The translations under genes and the position numbers were made by a program. The notes under the pieces were generated by a model, which did no database searches, was not told where the DNA came from, and was given only the letters and a program-made list of their open reading frames with translations. Of a stretch of DNA of 64,000 bases, positions 26,952 to 37,028 are shown piece after piece. Each line of letters opens with the position of its first letter. Position 1 is the stretch's first letter. The DNA is from Candidatus Kapaibacterium sp. (GTDB lineage: Bacteria > Bacteroidota > Ignavibacteria > Kapaibacteriales > WFXC01). The stretch covers positions 1 through 64,000 of the forward strand of contig WFXC01000014.1 in NCBI GenBank assembly GCA_015490805.1. Direction: 5' to 3'.

Positions 26952-28412
26952 TTAGCCTTTGATTACAGCAACGGGGCGTAGTTGTGCAACTTTGCGGGCA
27001 ATACCCGCACGATCGACCACATCTACCACGGAGTGCACATCCTTATAGGCAATCGGTGCTTCTTCTGCCAGCCCGCGCATTGAGCCCGCCTGAGCATAAA
27101 TACCCTCTGACTCCAACTCCTTGAGCAACTCTGCTGCTCGAACTGCCTTCAATGCTTTGCGACGCGACATTTTTCGTCCGGCGCCGTGGCAGGTTGATCC
27201 GAAGCTCCGCTTCATACTCCCCGGCGCCCCCACTAACACATACGAAGCAGTTCCCATACTCCCGGGAATCAGAATCGGTTGCCCCACCGATCGATACTGT
27301 TCAATCACCTCCGGATGTCCCGGCGGAAAGGCGCGGGTTGCTCCCTTTCGGTGCACAACAACTTTTTTCCGCTCTCCTTCAACATCGTGCTCCTCAACCT
27401 TCGCAATGTTATGCGCCACATCATAGCAAATCCGAATCTTGACATCCGAGCCAAACAACACCCGGAAGGCTTCTCGAACCTCTGCCGTAACCACCTGACG
27501 ATTCGCCCACGCAAAATTCGCTGCTGCTGCCATTGCGCGCAGATACCGCTGTCCTTCCTCCGACTGAATCGGAGCGCACGCCAGCTCCCGATCCCGCAAG
27601 CGAATCCCATAGCGATCCATCGAGTGCAACATCGCTTTAATGTAATCAGTGGCAACTTGATGTCCCAGTCCTCGAGATCCCGTGTGGATCAAAACAACGA
27701 TCTGGCCGTGAAACAGTCCCAGCGCTTTTGCCGCTGCGTGGTCGTAAAGGAGTTCCACTCGATCTACTTCTACAAAGTGATTGCCACTGCCGATCGTTCC
27801 AAGCTGATTTTTGCCACGTTCCTTGGCACGGGCAGAAACTGCCCCAGCATCGGCAAAGTCGATGCATCCAAAAGATTCCAGATATTGAATGTCTGTTTCT
27901 GTCCCAAAACCCATTTTAACAACGGCTGGTGCTCCTCCATTCAACACAGCATCCAGCTCTTTAATTGACAACTTAAGCTTACCTCCTTTGCCCATTCCAG
28001 AAGGAACTTTTCGGAACAATTCTTTTGCCAGTTGTGGATACCACTTGTTAACCTCTGCATCGTGCAGATCTGTCAGCAACAAACGCACACCACAATTGAT
28101 ATCGTATCCAATACCACCCGGAGAAACGACGCCCGTCTCATAGTCCATTGCAGCAACCCCGCCAATAGGGAAACCATAGCCTTCGTGAACATCAGGCATT
28201 GCAATGGCAGCTCCCTGTATACCCGGAAGAGTAGCGACATTCACCAGTTGGAGCAATGCCCGATCCTGAATGATTTCCTCCAGCATTCGCGCAGTTGCAA
28301 AGACTCGGGCAGGAACCCGCATTGCCGGATCAAAACTTTGTGGGATCTCCCACAAATAAGGTTCGATGCGGCGAAGTGCTGCTTTGATCGATCCGGTGGC
28401 AACTTCTGGCAT
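26952..28412 (-). CDS. rtcB: RNA-splicing ligase RtcB
   Basis: 486 residues, full length. The GTP/Mn-dependent ligase joins 2',3'-cyclic phosphate and 5'-OH RNA ends. Motifs seen: YDINCGVRLL, GSGNHFVEV, HTGSRGLGHQVATDY, GSMGTASYVL and the CHGAGRKMSR region with metal and guanylate contacts. It lies 11 bases after the archease gene, a pairing that fits archease's known role in RtcB guanylylation. It likely serves RNA repair or tRNA splicing-like functions. Confidence 0.97.
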   Translation of the reverse strand: MPEVATGSIKAALRRIEPYLWEIPQSFDPAMRVPARVFATARMLEEIIQDRALLQLVNVATLPGIQGAAIAMPDVHEGYGFPIGGVAAMDYETGVVSPGGIGYDINCGVRLLLTDLHDAEVNKWYPQLAKELFRKVPSGMGKGGKLKLSIKELDAVLNGGAPAVVKMGFGTETDIQYLESFGCIDFADAGAVSARAKERGKNQLGTIGSGNHFVEVDRVELLYDHAAAKALGLFHGQIVVLIHTGSRGLGHQVATDYIKAMLHSMDRYGIRLRDRELACAPIQSEEGQRYLRAMAAAANFAWANRQVVTAEVREAFRVLFGSDVKIRICYDVAHNIAKVEEHDVEGERKKVVVHRKGATRAFPPGHPEVIEQYRSVGQPILIPGSMGTASYVLVGAPGSMKRSFGSTCHGAGRKMSRRKALKAVRAAELLKELESEGIYAQAGSMRGLAEEAPIAYKDVHSVVDVVDRAGIARKVAQLRPVAVIKG

Positions 28413-28423
28413 CTCGATCTCTC

Positions 28424-28846
28424 TTAAATATCAAACACGACCACAGTCTCCCATCGCCCGCTGGGATTTTGACGAATAAAGCTTTCGTGATATGTTACCG
28501 CTTTAATGTCCTCTTCAAACGCCTGTTCTACCTCACATCCCTCAATTCTCGCTTGAAGGGAAACCTTATCTAACTGCTGGAACTGTACAGCGCAAAAAAC
28601 AGCGTGCTGAACCTGAGACCAGTACAACACTTCTGATAAGAAATCGATGAGCAATGCACTCTGGTCCACGCTCTGCACCCTAACATCTTGCTCTACAAGG
28701 CGGCAGTGAGGAAATGTCTGGGTACAAAATCCAGGCAGCACAATTTCCATCATACCGCGCATTGCTTCAGCAAACAGCTCTACTACCGACGAAGCCTCCA
28801 CGCGAAGGCGTACATCAGCAGTATGGGGCAAAATCCAGAATGGCAT
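28424..28846 (-). CDS. Archease, RtcB activator
   Basis: 140 residues, the normal archease size. The start LPHTADVRLRVEA contains the conserved HTAD metal-binding motif, and AVTYHESFIRQ with a conserved His and Glu follows near the end. Archease promotes RtcB guanylylation and multiple turnover. It directly precedes rtcB and sits 4 bases after the porin gene on the same strand. Confidence 0.95.
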   Translation of the reverse strand: MPFWILPHTADVRLRVEASSVVELFAEAMRGMMEIVLPGFCTQTFPHCRLVEQDVRVQSVDQSALLIDFLSEVLYWSQVQHAVFCAVQFQQLDKVSLQARIEGCEVEQAFEEDIKAVTYHESFIRQNPSGRWETVVVFDI

Positions 28847-28850
28847 CCCG

Positions 28851-29909
28851 TCAGTATTTCCAGTAAAAAGTCAGGCGCAATACCACATCTGCTGGTGTTG
28901 TTGGTACACCTCCCAAAGCGCGATAGCTATTGATCCACACATTAGGCATTAGCATAACTTTTGGGGTAACCTCCCACCGAACTCCTGTAACCACAAAGAA
29001 TTCCGTATACTTCTGCCCAGCCTGTACATCGGGATCATAATAATCCGCTCGCAACAGATACTCCAGTGTTGAGGCAATAGCATAACGTACAAAAGCACTA
29101 AGTACTATCGATGACTTCTCCGTTGCCTCTCCTTTCAACCGCTGATATGCCGCTTCAAATCCAACCTTTGCTGCCCCAAGATCTGCCCCAGCAAACACTT
29201 TCCAATGAGTCAGTGCACCAATAACCGTTCGATCTTCTTCCTCCACTGGCATATTTTCATAGTCACCATAGAGCTGATACCAAAGCTTTTTCGATAGCAC
29301 CTTCCCCTGCAAGGAAACATAGAGCCTTTTATACTTGTTATTCTCCGGTTTTCCGTTCCGTCCATTGCCGACCATAATCTCGTAATTCACGGCCCCCTCC
29401 TGATCAAAGCTTCCATACACTTTGATTCCAGCATCGTTCGAAGACCCAAACTTTCGCATATCAAATGGCGTTCGCTCCAGAAATCGATAGCCATAAAACT
29501 TCTCTGAAAAGCGCCACGAAGGTGTATAAATAGCCCCAATCTCCAATCCTCGCACAAAAGGTAGCGGTATGACATCTCGCAGATCGACATACGCATACTT
29601 CACATATACGCTACGCGAGCCACGGCTATTCAAAATGGCATCGTTCCCTTCAATGATGATTTTGCCCAAAATGTGCGGCGTGAAACGATACTGGTATCCT
29701 AAGTAGACTCGCCGAATCAAGAATGCCTGAAAATCTTTTGGCTCATCACTGAAAACAGCTTTACTATACGCATGCTCTTCTCCAGAGACTTTATAGAAAT
29801 AGTCTCCAAACAGGGTTAAAATTGGTTTACCGGAAGGCTGAAACTCTGAGGTCTGTGCCCATCCAGCAGCAAGACTACCGATCAGCAATGCCAATACCCA
29901 TCGTGTCAT
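28851..29909 (-). CDS. Porin-like outer-membrane beta-barrel protein
   Basis: About 352 residues from ATG 29909 (MTRWVLALLIGSLAAGWAQ is a clean signal peptide; AGGAAAACACAGG lies just upstream). The track ORF starts 22 codons earlier. The mature protein is all amphipathic strands, begins GKPILTLFGDYFYKV and ends LRLTFYWKY, like phosphate-selective (OprO/OprP) or other DUF-type FCB porins. The substrate is unknown. It is the first gene of the porin-archease-rtcB-yifB run and lies divergent from the HU gene. Confidence 0.75.
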   Translation of the reverse strand: MTRWVLALLIGSLAAGWAQTSEFQPSGKPILTLFGDYFYKVSGEEHAYSKAVFSDEPKDFQAFLIRRVYLGYQYRFTPHILGKIIIEGNDAILNSRGSRSVYVKYAYVDLRDVIPLPFVRGLEIGAIYTPSWRFSEKFYGYRFLERTPFDMRKFGSSNDAGIKVYGSFDQEGAVNYEIMVGNGRNGKPENNKYKRLYVSLQGKVLSKKLWYQLYGDYENMPVEEEDRTVIGALTHWKVFAGADLGAAKVGFEAAYQRLKGEATEKSSIVLSAFVRYAIASTLEYLLRADYYDPDVQAGQKYTEFFVVTGVRWEVTPKVMLMPNVWINSYRALGGVPTTPADVVLRLTFYWKY

Positions 29910-30120
29910 CCTGTGTTTTCCTGCTATTGCACTCATCACATTTATCAGCCTGCAAATATCGCAAAACTCAAACAATTACCTCTCAATCGAACGGTTCTTT
30001 TTGTCTTCATTTACCGGACTTTTACCTATATGAACCTTTCTCGATTGCTGGATTCTGTAGCCATTTCCTATCAAAAATTGTCGTGCAGCACGATTTTTCG
30101 AGGATTCTGGGTACAAAGTT

Positions 30121-30152
30121 CTTGCACAATTCCAAAAAAAACCATATATTTG
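30121..30152 (+). promoter_or_regulatory. Bacteroidetes-type promoter of the HU gene
   Basis: CTTG at 30121-30124, a 20-base A-rich spacer, then TATATTTG at 30145-30152, an exact TAnnTTTG. This is the consensus spacing for the Bacteroidetes primary sigma factor. The HU start codon is about 42 bases downstream. Confidence 0.7.
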
Positions 30153-30193
30153 CGATGCGTTAAAAGTTTTTATAAACAAAACGGAGTAGTGTG

Positions 30194-30580
30194 ATGAACA
30201 AAACGCAACTGATCGAAGCCATTGCTAAGGACGCTGGTCTCTCCAAGAAGGCGGCTGAAGCAGCCTTGAACGCTTTTATCGCGAATGTTCAAAAGTCCCT
30301 GAAGAAGGGTGAGCCGGTGCAACTTATTGGCTTCGGGACCTTCACCGTTGTTAAGCGTGGCCGTCGCAAGGGTCGAAATCCGAAAACGGGCGAACCAATG
30401 GTGATTCCCGCCCGCAAGGTTCCAAAGTTCAATCCGGGGCAAGCGCTCAAAGACTTAGTGGCAAAGAAGAAGTCCAGTTCCTCCAGTAAGAAGGCGGCTA
30501 CGAAGAAAACTGCAACCAAGAAAACAACGAAAAAAGCAACTAAGAAAACAGCTTCAACAAAGAAGAGCAAAAAGAAATAA
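30194..30580 (+). CDS. HU-family DNA-binding protein with histone H1-like tail
   Basis: 128 residues from ATG 30194, with GGAG seven bases upstream. Residues 1-90 are a normal HU/IHF fold: MNKTQLIEAIAKDAGLSKKAAEAALNAF, the GFGTFTV segment and the DNA-arm motif GRNPKTGEPMVIPARKVPKF. The last 38 residues are a Lys/Thr/Ala/Ser tail (KKAATKKTATKKTTKK) like histone H1 or AlgP, which would strengthen non-specific DNA binding and may be modified. It has its own promoter and terminator, so it is probably monocistronic and highly expressed. Confidence 0.95.
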   Translation: MNKTQLIEAIAKDAGLSKKAAEAALNAFIANVQKSLKKGEPVQLIGFGTFTVVKRGRRKGRNPKTGEPMVIPARKVPKFNPGQALKDLVAKKKSSSSSKKAATKKTATKKTTKKATKKTASTKKSKKK

Positions 30581-30606
30581 GCAAGCGACTACAAACAAGC
30601 ATTGAA

Positions 30607-30640
30607 GGCACATTTCCCGATAGGGGGATGTGCCTTTTTT
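30607..30640 (+). terminator. Rho-independent terminator after the HU gene
   Basis: GGCACATTTCCC and GGGGGATGTGCC pair (two G-T wobbles, GATA loop) and are followed by TTTTTT. It ends only 17 bases before the pyrB start codon. Confidence 0.88.
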
Positions 30641-30657
30641 GCATCTACTTATCCTGA

Positions 30658-31575
30658 ATGATGAAACACACCAGACATTTGTTGTCAACTGAACATCTGT
30701 CTGCACAAGATGTGCTGGCTCTGTTCCGCAGAGCCCAATTTTACCTCTCCCGATTGCAAACCCATCAGGAATTTCCTTCATTATTATCGGGCAAAGTAAT
30801 TCTGTTCGCTTTCTTTGAACGCTCTACTCGAACCCGTTTGTCTTTTGAACTGGCAGCGAAGAAACTCGGTGCTACGGTACTGCAATTCCATACGGAAAGC
30901 AGCAGCTTAGGCAAAGGTGAAACGTTTCTCGACACCTTTCGAACGCTTAACGCAATGTACATCGACGCTATCGTTCTTCGCCACGCCCTGTCGGGCGGTG
31001 CTGCTTTCCTTGCGCAGACCGTGGATACAATCGTCATCAACGCTGGCGATGGCGCGCATCAACATCCAACACAGGCATTGCTGGATGCTTTTACACTATG
31101 GGATCAATTGCCTCAGCTTGCAGGTAAGCGACTGTGCTATGTGGGGGACATTACCCATAGCCGGGTTGTTCGCTCCGGCATTGCCCTCTATCGCACGCTC
31201 AATGTCGACGTTGCTGTTTGTGGACCTCCCACGCTTATTCCACCGATGATAGCGGAGGCGTTCAACATTCCGGTGTTCTATCGTTTAGAAGAAGCTCTCC
31301 AGTGGGCTGACATTGTCAATCCGTTGCGCATTCAGCAGGAACGGATTGCAGAAGGTCTGATTCCCGATCTGAAAGCCTATTTCAAACACTATGGGATTCA
31401 ACTGCACCACCTGGAACAACATCCCGATGCTCTCATTCTCCATCCGGGACCGGTAAACTGGGGGATCGAATTAGCACCCGAAATCCAGCAGATTCCGCAA
31501 AACCTTATTCTTTCCCAGGTAACGCACGGCGTTGCTATTCGTGCCGCTTTGCTGGAGTGGTTGCTCTCGCAGTAA
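30658..31575 (+). CDS. pyrB: Aspartate carbamoyltransferase catalytic chain
   Basis: 305 residues. It catalyses carbamoyl phosphate plus aspartate to carbamoyl aspartate, the committed pyrimidine step. Motifs: FERSTRTRLSFE (carbamoyl phosphate site), GDGAHQHPTQALLD, GDITHSRVVRS and LHPGPVNWGIEL. No pyrI regulatory gene is adjacent. Two ATGs in a row could start it. The start is immediately downstream of the HU terminator, so its own promoter must lie in or after that hairpin, or it depends on read-through. Confidence 0.96.
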   Translation: MMKHTRHLLSTEHLSAQDVLALFRRAQFYLSRLQTHQEFPSLLSGKVILFAFFERSTRTRLSFELAAKKLGATVLQFHTESSSLGKGETFLDTFRTLNAMYIDAIVLRHALSGGAAFLAQTVDTIVINAGDGAHQHPTQALLDAFTLWDQLPQLAGKRLCYVGDITHSRVVRSGIALYRTLNVDVAVCGPPTLIPPMIAEAFNIPVFYRLEEALQWADIVNPLRIQQERIAEGLIPDLKAYFKHYGIQLHHLEQHPDALILHPGPVNWGIELAPEIQQIPQNLILSQVTHGVAIRAALLEWLLSQ

Positions 31576-31661
31576 ACGAGCAGGCCACGTTCGTACTGCT
31601 ATCTACTTTCCGAAAACTGGTAGAGTCGTTGCACTCTTGCAGTCCCAGGTATCTGATCTGC

Positions 31662-32585
31662 CTACTTATCCCAAAGCACCACGCGTTTGATGCGAAACTG
31701 CTTCCTCAAGAATCGAAATCCACCGTACCGCACTACTGTGTCATCTTCAACAGAAAAATCCCACCGACTCACCGGTGCAACCAACTGTCGCAAGACCGTT
31801 ACTTCTACCGCTGTCCCCGGCTTTCCCCCTAGCAACTGCTTCACCTTCGACCACGGCTGATTTTCTACACTTACACCGTCAATGGCAACGATGATATCCT
31901 CCTCGTTCAGCACTTTCCTCGCCGGAGACCCTTTCGGAAATCCTGTTACCACTGGGAAATATCGGTTACCATCCAGGGTAAGGATACGAGCGTAAATTCC
32001 TATTTCTCCCTGCGGATTAGAACCTGAGGTTTTAACCCACGGGATGTACCGGAGAAGTTCCAGAAACAAAAGCTGCGTATAAATTCGGACATCGCTACCA
32101 AACAGCCGCCGTCCTCCGAGAACTCCCGTCCATAAAATCTCCGTCCTGGACGAATCCCAGATGTCCAATCGTGCCCAAAAACCGTCTTTCATCTCCGCTT
32201 TAGCGGACACCCAGAAATCCGGCTGCTGTGGCGGTTCAACATACCGATATCCCTTCTGCTCCAACCGACATCGAACAAAAAATGCCACGTGTTTCGCTGC
32301 GATGGGATGCATAGATTGGCTCAGCCTCATCCCAAAGGTTTTTGCATCTGCCAATCTTTCCCACAGGCTGAAATCTTTCAGAATATAAGGCGATGAAGGT
32401 ATGGATACCGTAATGGCACTCCACCAAGTGGGTCTTTGATACTGATACCCTCCAGTACATCCTACAATCCCTATTCCCCCAATCAACAGCAACACGATTT
32501 TCCCCAACTGCCAACATATTCGTTGCTTCCACAGGAACAGAGCACCACAACCTGTGCTTGTCGATCGGTTCCGAAATTCTTCCAT
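31662..32585 (-). CDS. Lipoprotein with C-terminal PDZ domain
   Basis: About 307 residues from ATG 32585. The hydrophobic stretch LGKIVLLLIGGIGIVGC is a lipoprotein signal with cysteine in a lipobox, so the mature protein is probably membrane-anchored. A central domain (about 80-190) with FWVSAKAEMKDG may be a DUF4136-like fold. A PDZ domain follows (about 225-280, GSPARKVLNEEDIIVAIDGVSV). Upstream in-frame starts up to 32756 would hide the signal and are less likely. It is divergent from carB and is otherwise unrecognised; envelope quality control is a guess. Confidence 0.65.
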   Translation of the reverse strand: MEEFRNRSTSTGCGALFLWKQRICWQLGKIVLLLIGGIGIVGCTGGYQYQRPTWWSAITVSIPSSPYILKDFSLWERLADAKTFGMRLSQSMHPIAAKHVAFFVRCRLEQKGYRYVEPPQQPDFWVSAKAEMKDGFWARLDIWDSSRTEILWTGVLGGRRLFGSDVRIYTQLLFLELLRYIPWVKTSGSNPQGEIGIYARILTLDGNRYFPVVTGFPKGSPARKVLNEEDIIVAIDGVSVENQPWSKVKQLLGGKPGTAVEVTVLRQLVAPVSRWDFSVEDDTVVRYGGFRFLRKQFRIKRVVLWDK

Positions 32586-32767
32586 TCTGGGCCCCACCCT
32601 TTGCTTTGTTATACTTCCACCACCCTTAAAGAAACGAGATTTGCCGCTGCCTGCTGCTACTGCTTTCATTTTTGAGAAGCTTCCCATCCCTGACAACGGC
32701 GATTCACAATAACCACCACTGTTGAGTGTTATATTGCCGGGCAGTGCGAGAAACAAAATAAAAAATT

Positions 32768-35700
32768 ATGCCGAAGCGGACAGACCTCGAATCGATCCTT
32801 GTCGTCGGATCTGGACCCATCGTGATTGGTCAAGCCTGCGAATTTGACTACAGCGGGACCCAGGCGTGCAAGGCACTCAAAGAAGAAGGGTATCGTGTTA
32901 TCTTGGTAAACTCCAATCCAGCAACCATTATGACCGATCCCGAATTTGCTGATGCCACCTATATTGAACCGCTGACCGCAGATTTTATCGAACGCATCAT
33001 TGCGAAAGAACGCCCGGACGCACTTCTGCCAACGGTGGGGGGACAAACCGCTTTGAATCTTGCTGTCGAATTAGCAACCAGCGGCGTTTTAGACCGATAT
33101 CAGGTCCAGCTTATCGGATCCTCACTGGAAGCCATTCGTAAGGCTGAAGACCGACAGCTTTTCGCAGATGCGATGCAGCGCTGCGGACTGGAAATTCCCC
33201 GTGGCGGCTACGTTACCAGCATAGAGGAAGGAGTCGCATTAGCACGTTCCATTGGTTTTCCCATCATTCTGCGCCCATCATTTACGCTGGGCGGAACCGG
33301 AGGCGGTATTGCCTACAATCTGGAAGAATTCAAGGAAAAACTTTCTCTGGCGCTCAAAGCCAGTCCGATTCATCGAGTCTTAGTTGAGGAGTCAGTCATT
33401 GGATGGAAAGAATACGAACTGGAGGTAATGCGCGATCGCGCAGATAACGTCGTCATTGTTTGCTCCATTGAAAATATGGATCCGATGGGGGTTCACACTG
33501 GCGACTCCATCACTGTTGCACCCGCACAAACGTTGACAGACCGGGAATATCAGCAGATGCGGGATGCAGCTCTCAAAGTAATCCGGGAAATCGGGGTCGA
33601 TACCGGAGGATCGAACATCCAGTTTGCTGTGCATCCCGAGACCGGGCGAATGGTAGTTATTGAAATGAATCCTCGAGTCTCCCGAAGCTCCGCTTTAGCC
33701 TCTAAAGCTACAGGTTTTCCCATTGCGAAAATTGCCGCGAAGTTAGCGGTTGGATACACGCTCGATGAAATCCCCAATGACATTACGCAGCAAACACCTG
33801 CTTCATTTGAACCCAGTATCGACTACGTCGTCACGAAAATTCCACGGTGGGACTTTGAAAAGTTCGAAGGAGTTCCTGATGAACTCACGGTGCAAATGCG
33901 CTCGATCGGCGAAGCAATGGGCATTGGAAGAACATTTAAAGAATCGCTACAGAAAGCGATCCGAAGCATTGAGAAAAAACGTTATGGCTTTGGCTTCGAC
34001 CGTCCTGAGTATCTCCATAACGGTACGCTATCCCCTGAAGACCAGGAAAATCTTCGCAATCGGCTCCGGAAACGCACTTCCCAGTCACTGTTCGACCTTT
34101 GTGATGCGTTGCGCTACGGCTTCTCTACCGAAGAGATCCACCACCTGACTGGCTACGATCCGTGGTTCATCGAACAATGTCGCGAAATTGTTCAATTTGC
34201 TCAGCATTTAATTGAACAACGCCGTCGCTTTGCTTTTGCCGAAGAGTTTCTCCAGTCTCTGACTTCCGAAGATTGGCAAACAATCAAAGCGATGGGCTTT
34301 TCGGATGAACAAATTGCCACCATTGCGCAAACGTCAGTAGAGAAGGTCTACGCTATCCGGCTGCAACAGCAGGCAACGCCGGTTTTTAAAGTCGTCGATA
34401 CCTGTGCAGCAGAATTTGCCTCTTCCACCCCGTACCTCTACTCCACGTACGAACAGGAAAACGAAGCGCCACCGCCAGCATCGAAAAGCATCGTTGTGTT
34501 AGGCGGAGGACCGAATCGCATTGGGCAGGGGATCGAATTTGATTACTGCTGCGTTCAAGCAGTGTTTGCACTGCGAGAAGAGGGGTACGAAAGCATTATG
34601 ATCAATTGCAATCCGGAAACGGTTTCAACAGACTATGACACAGCGTCACGCCTGTATTTCGAGCCACTGACGCTGGAAGATGTTTCCCACGTCCTGCTCC
34701 ACGAACGTCCATCAGGTATTATTCTGACGTTTGGGGGACAGACACCGCTCAAATTAGCCAGCGGCTTAGAAGACCGAGGTTTTCCAATCCTTGGAACTTC
34801 TCCTGAGGGAATCGACTTAGCGGAAGATCGGGAACGATTTGCCCAATTGCTCAATACCCTCCACATCCCCTGTCCACAATGGGGTATTGCCCACAGCGAA
34901 GAAGAAGCCGTTTCCATTGCCCGCAGCATTGGCTATCCTGTGCTAGTTCGCCCCTCCTATGTCCTGGGCGGACGGGCGATGCACCTGTGCTATCGCGAAG
35001 AAACACTCCGGAAATACGTTCGAGAAGCGCTGTTTGAATCTCCCAATGCCCACGTGCTGATCGATCAGTTTCTGGAAGATGCTTACGAATTTGACATCGA
35101 CGCCATCTACGACGGTGCAAATCTCCTGGTTGGCGGTATCTTGCAGCACATTGAGGAAGCCGGGATCCATTCCGGGGATTCTTCCTGTGTATTGCCACCA
35201 TATAGCATTACACAGGAGCAACAAGATCTGCTGATCCGCTATACCCATCAGTTAGCCGAAGCGTTGCAGGTCATCGGTCCTTTGAACATCCAGTTTGCGC
35301 TGCACAAATCCAGTGGGACGGTCTATGTGCTGGAAGCAAATCCACGTGCCTCCCGGACAATTCCCTTCATCTCAAAAGCTACTGGCATTCCTTTAGCCCG
35401 CATAGCAACCAAAGTGATGCTGGGATATACGCTTCCCGAACTTGGCTACCATCGAGAGATTTTTCTGCCGCGCAATCGAGTAGCGGTCAAAGAATCAGTT
35501 TTTCCTTTCAACAAATTCCCCAAAACCAACCATTTTTTAGGTCCCGAAATGCGCTCCACAGGCGAAGTGATGGGCATTGATCGAGATTTCGGACGCGCTA
35601 TTCTGAAGGCTCGATTGGCAGCAGGCAATCAATTACCGACCTCCGGACGGATTTTCTTCTCTATCAGCGATCTGGACAAGACGCCTCGTGCCGTTCAAAT

Positions 35701-36055
35701 TGCGCGAGGTTTCTACCAACTGGGCTTTGAAATCTGGGCAACGAAAGGTACAGCAACATTTTTGCAAAAACACGGGATCCCCGCTAAGCCAATCAAAAAG
35801 CACTACGAAGGACGTCCCAGTATTGTCGACTACATCAAAAACCGGGATATCGATATGCTCATCAACACACCACTGGGAGAGTTTGCTCGCTACGATGAAT
35901 TTGTGATGGGTCGATTAGCGATGGAATATGGCATCCCATTCTTCACAACCTTAGCTGCGGCGGCTGCATCGCTCAGCGCCATCGAAGCCCTTCGCAAAAA
36001 GGAGCCCACAGTGCAATCCCTGCAGGAGTACTATGCAGAAGAATCGTTCCAGTAA
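32768..36055 (+). CDS. carB: Carbamoyl-phosphate synthase large subunit
   Basis: 1095 residues. It makes carbamoyl phosphate from bicarbonate, glutamine-derived ammonia and ATP for pyrimidine and arginine synthesis. It begins [30 protein letters not shown]; the repeated half starts near residue 570 with [20 protein letters not shown]. Both ATP-grasp halves are intact ([21 protein letters not shown]), and the C-terminal allosteric domain runs from about 960. Slightly longer than the E. coli enzyme. carA is not in the window. It overlaps prmC by 23 bases. Confidence 0.97.
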   Translation: MPKRTDLESILVVGSGPIVIGQACEFDYSGTQACKALKEEGYRVILVNSNPATIMTDPEFADATYIEPLTADFIERIIAKERPDALLPTVGGQTALNLAVELATSGVLDRYQVQLIGSSLEAIRKAEDRQLFADAMQRCGLEIPRGGYVTSIEEGVALARSIGFPIILRPSFTLGGTGGGIAYNLEEFKEKLSLALKASPIHRVLVEESVIGWKEYELEVMRDRADNVVIVCSIENMDPMGVHTGDSITVAPAQTLTDREYQQMRDAALKVIREIGVDTGGSNIQFAVHPETGRMVVIEMNPRVSRSSALASKATGFPIAKIAAKLAVGYTLDEIPNDITQQTPASFEPSIDYVVTKIPRWDFEKFEGVPDELTVQMRSIGEAMGIGRTFKESLQKAIRSIEKKRYGFGFDRPEYLHNGTLSPEDQENLRNRLRKRTSQSLFDLCDALRYGFSTEEIHHLTGYDPWFIEQCREIVQFAQHLIEQRRRFAFAEEFLQSLTSEDWQTIKAMGFSDEQIATIAQTSVEKVYAIRLQQQATPVFKVVDTCAAEFASSTPYLYSTYEQENEAPPPASKSIVVLGGGPNRIGQGIEFDYCCVQAVFALREEGYESIMINCNPETVSTDYDTASRLYFEPLTLEDVSHVLLHERPSGIILTFGGQTPLKLASGLEDRGFPILGTSPEGIDLAEDRERFAQLLNTLHIPCPQWGIAHSEEEAVSIARSIGYPVLVRPSYVLGGRAMHLCYREETLRKYVREALFESPNAHVLIDQFLEDAYEFDIDAIYDGANLLVGGILQHIEEAGIHSGDSSCVLPPYSITQEQQDLLIRYTHQLAEALQVIGPLNIQFALHKSSGTVYVLEANPRASRTIPFISKATGIPLARIATKVMLGYTLPELGYHREIFLPRNRVAVKESVFPFNKFPKTNHFLGPEMRSTGEVMGIDRDFGRAILKARLAAGNQLPTSGRIFFSISDLDKTPRAVQIARGFYQLGFEIWATKGTATFLQKHGIPAKPIKKHYEGRPSIVDYIKNRDIDMLINTPLGEFARYDEFVMGRLAMEYGIPFFTTLAAAAASLSAIEALRKKEPTVQSLQEYYAEESFQ

Positions 36056-36974
36056 AACAGCGTCCGACGTGTGGACTATTGGCGATCTTCTCCGCTGGGG
36101 AGCAGCGTACTTTGCTGACCAGGGCGAGCCGTATCCACAACGGACAATCGAACAGCTACTGCGCATCGCCCTGGATATGTCCCGGATGCAACTTTACCTG
36201 AACTTCGATAAACCTCTTTCGATCCAGGAGCGCCAGACCCTGCGACAGCTTATCCGCCGCTACCAGCACGGAGTTCCTCTTGCCTACCTGGCGGAAAGGG
36301 TGGAATTTTACGGACTCGACCTGCACATTACCCCGGCTGCTCTTATTCCCCGTCCGGAATCTGAACTCCTTGTAGATTTCACTCGCTATGCTGCACCGCT
36401 TTTCAGCCGCACACTTTCGGTCTTAGACATCGGCACGGGATCGGGATGCCTGGCTATTTCGATTAAAAAGTTTTTGCCACACGCTATGGTCACTGCCATA
36501 GATATTTCCGCCGATGCTCTGGACCTTGCAATGCGCAATGCTCACCGCCACCAATGCGACATCCAATGGGTACAATTGGACATCCTCTCCCATCTCCCTC
36601 CCAATGCTCCTTTTGACATCATTGTGTCCAACCCTCCGTACATCAGCGAAACAGAATTTGCCTCGCTTCCCCGATCAGTCCGGGATCACGAACCCCGACA
36701 AGCACTCATTGCTTCATCAGAAGGATTGCAGTTCTATCACCGATTTGCTGAGATTTTCTCCGCTGTATTGTCCTCTGGTGGATTTTTCTTCGTGGAAATC
36801 GCGCCAACGATTGCTTCCCGGATCCCCTCGATTTTTGCATCGTGGCACATTGCTATTTTTGAGGATTTCCAGCGTCACCCCCGCATCCTGGCAGGAACGA
36901 CCACTGAGAATCAACTCCATGCTTTGCTTGATACGCTGCCGGGCTATTATCGTCGATGGCAACCGAACACCTGA
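36033..36974 (+). CDS. prmC: Release factor glutamine methyltransferase
   Basis: 313 residues. It methylates the GGQ glutamine of class I release factors. A helical N-domain (about 1-100, with [15 protein letters not shown] and the [13 protein letters not shown] region) precedes a Rossmann methyltransferase with SAM loop [13 protein letters not shown] and catalytic NPPYI. The start lies within the carB 3' end, so translation is probably coupled. The end converges on the pcrA gene with a 54-base gap. Confidence 0.95.
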   Translation: MQKNRSSKTASDVWTIGDLLRWGAAYFADQGEPYPQRTIEQLLRIALDMSRMQLYLNFDKPLSIQERQTLRQLIRRYQHGVPLAYLAERVEFYGLDLHITPAALIPRPESELLVDFTRYAAPLFSRTLSVLDIGTGSGCLAISIKKFLPHAMVTAIDISADALDLAMRNAHRHQCDIQWVQLDILSHLPPNAPFDIIVSNPPYISETEFASLPRSVRDHEPRQALIASSEGLQFYHRFAEIFSAVLSSGGFFFVEIAPTIASRIPSIFASWHIAIFEDFQRHPRILAGTTTENQLHALLDTLPGYYRRWQPNT

Positions 36975-37028
36975 GATGCTGCTTGCCGCCTGCCACAACG
37001 GTTCACCACAGCACAGCCCTGTACCGCC

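Noticed and set aside
27279-27968. 229-codon plus-strand ORF
   Set aside because: Antisense to rtcB, whose motifs are unambiguous.
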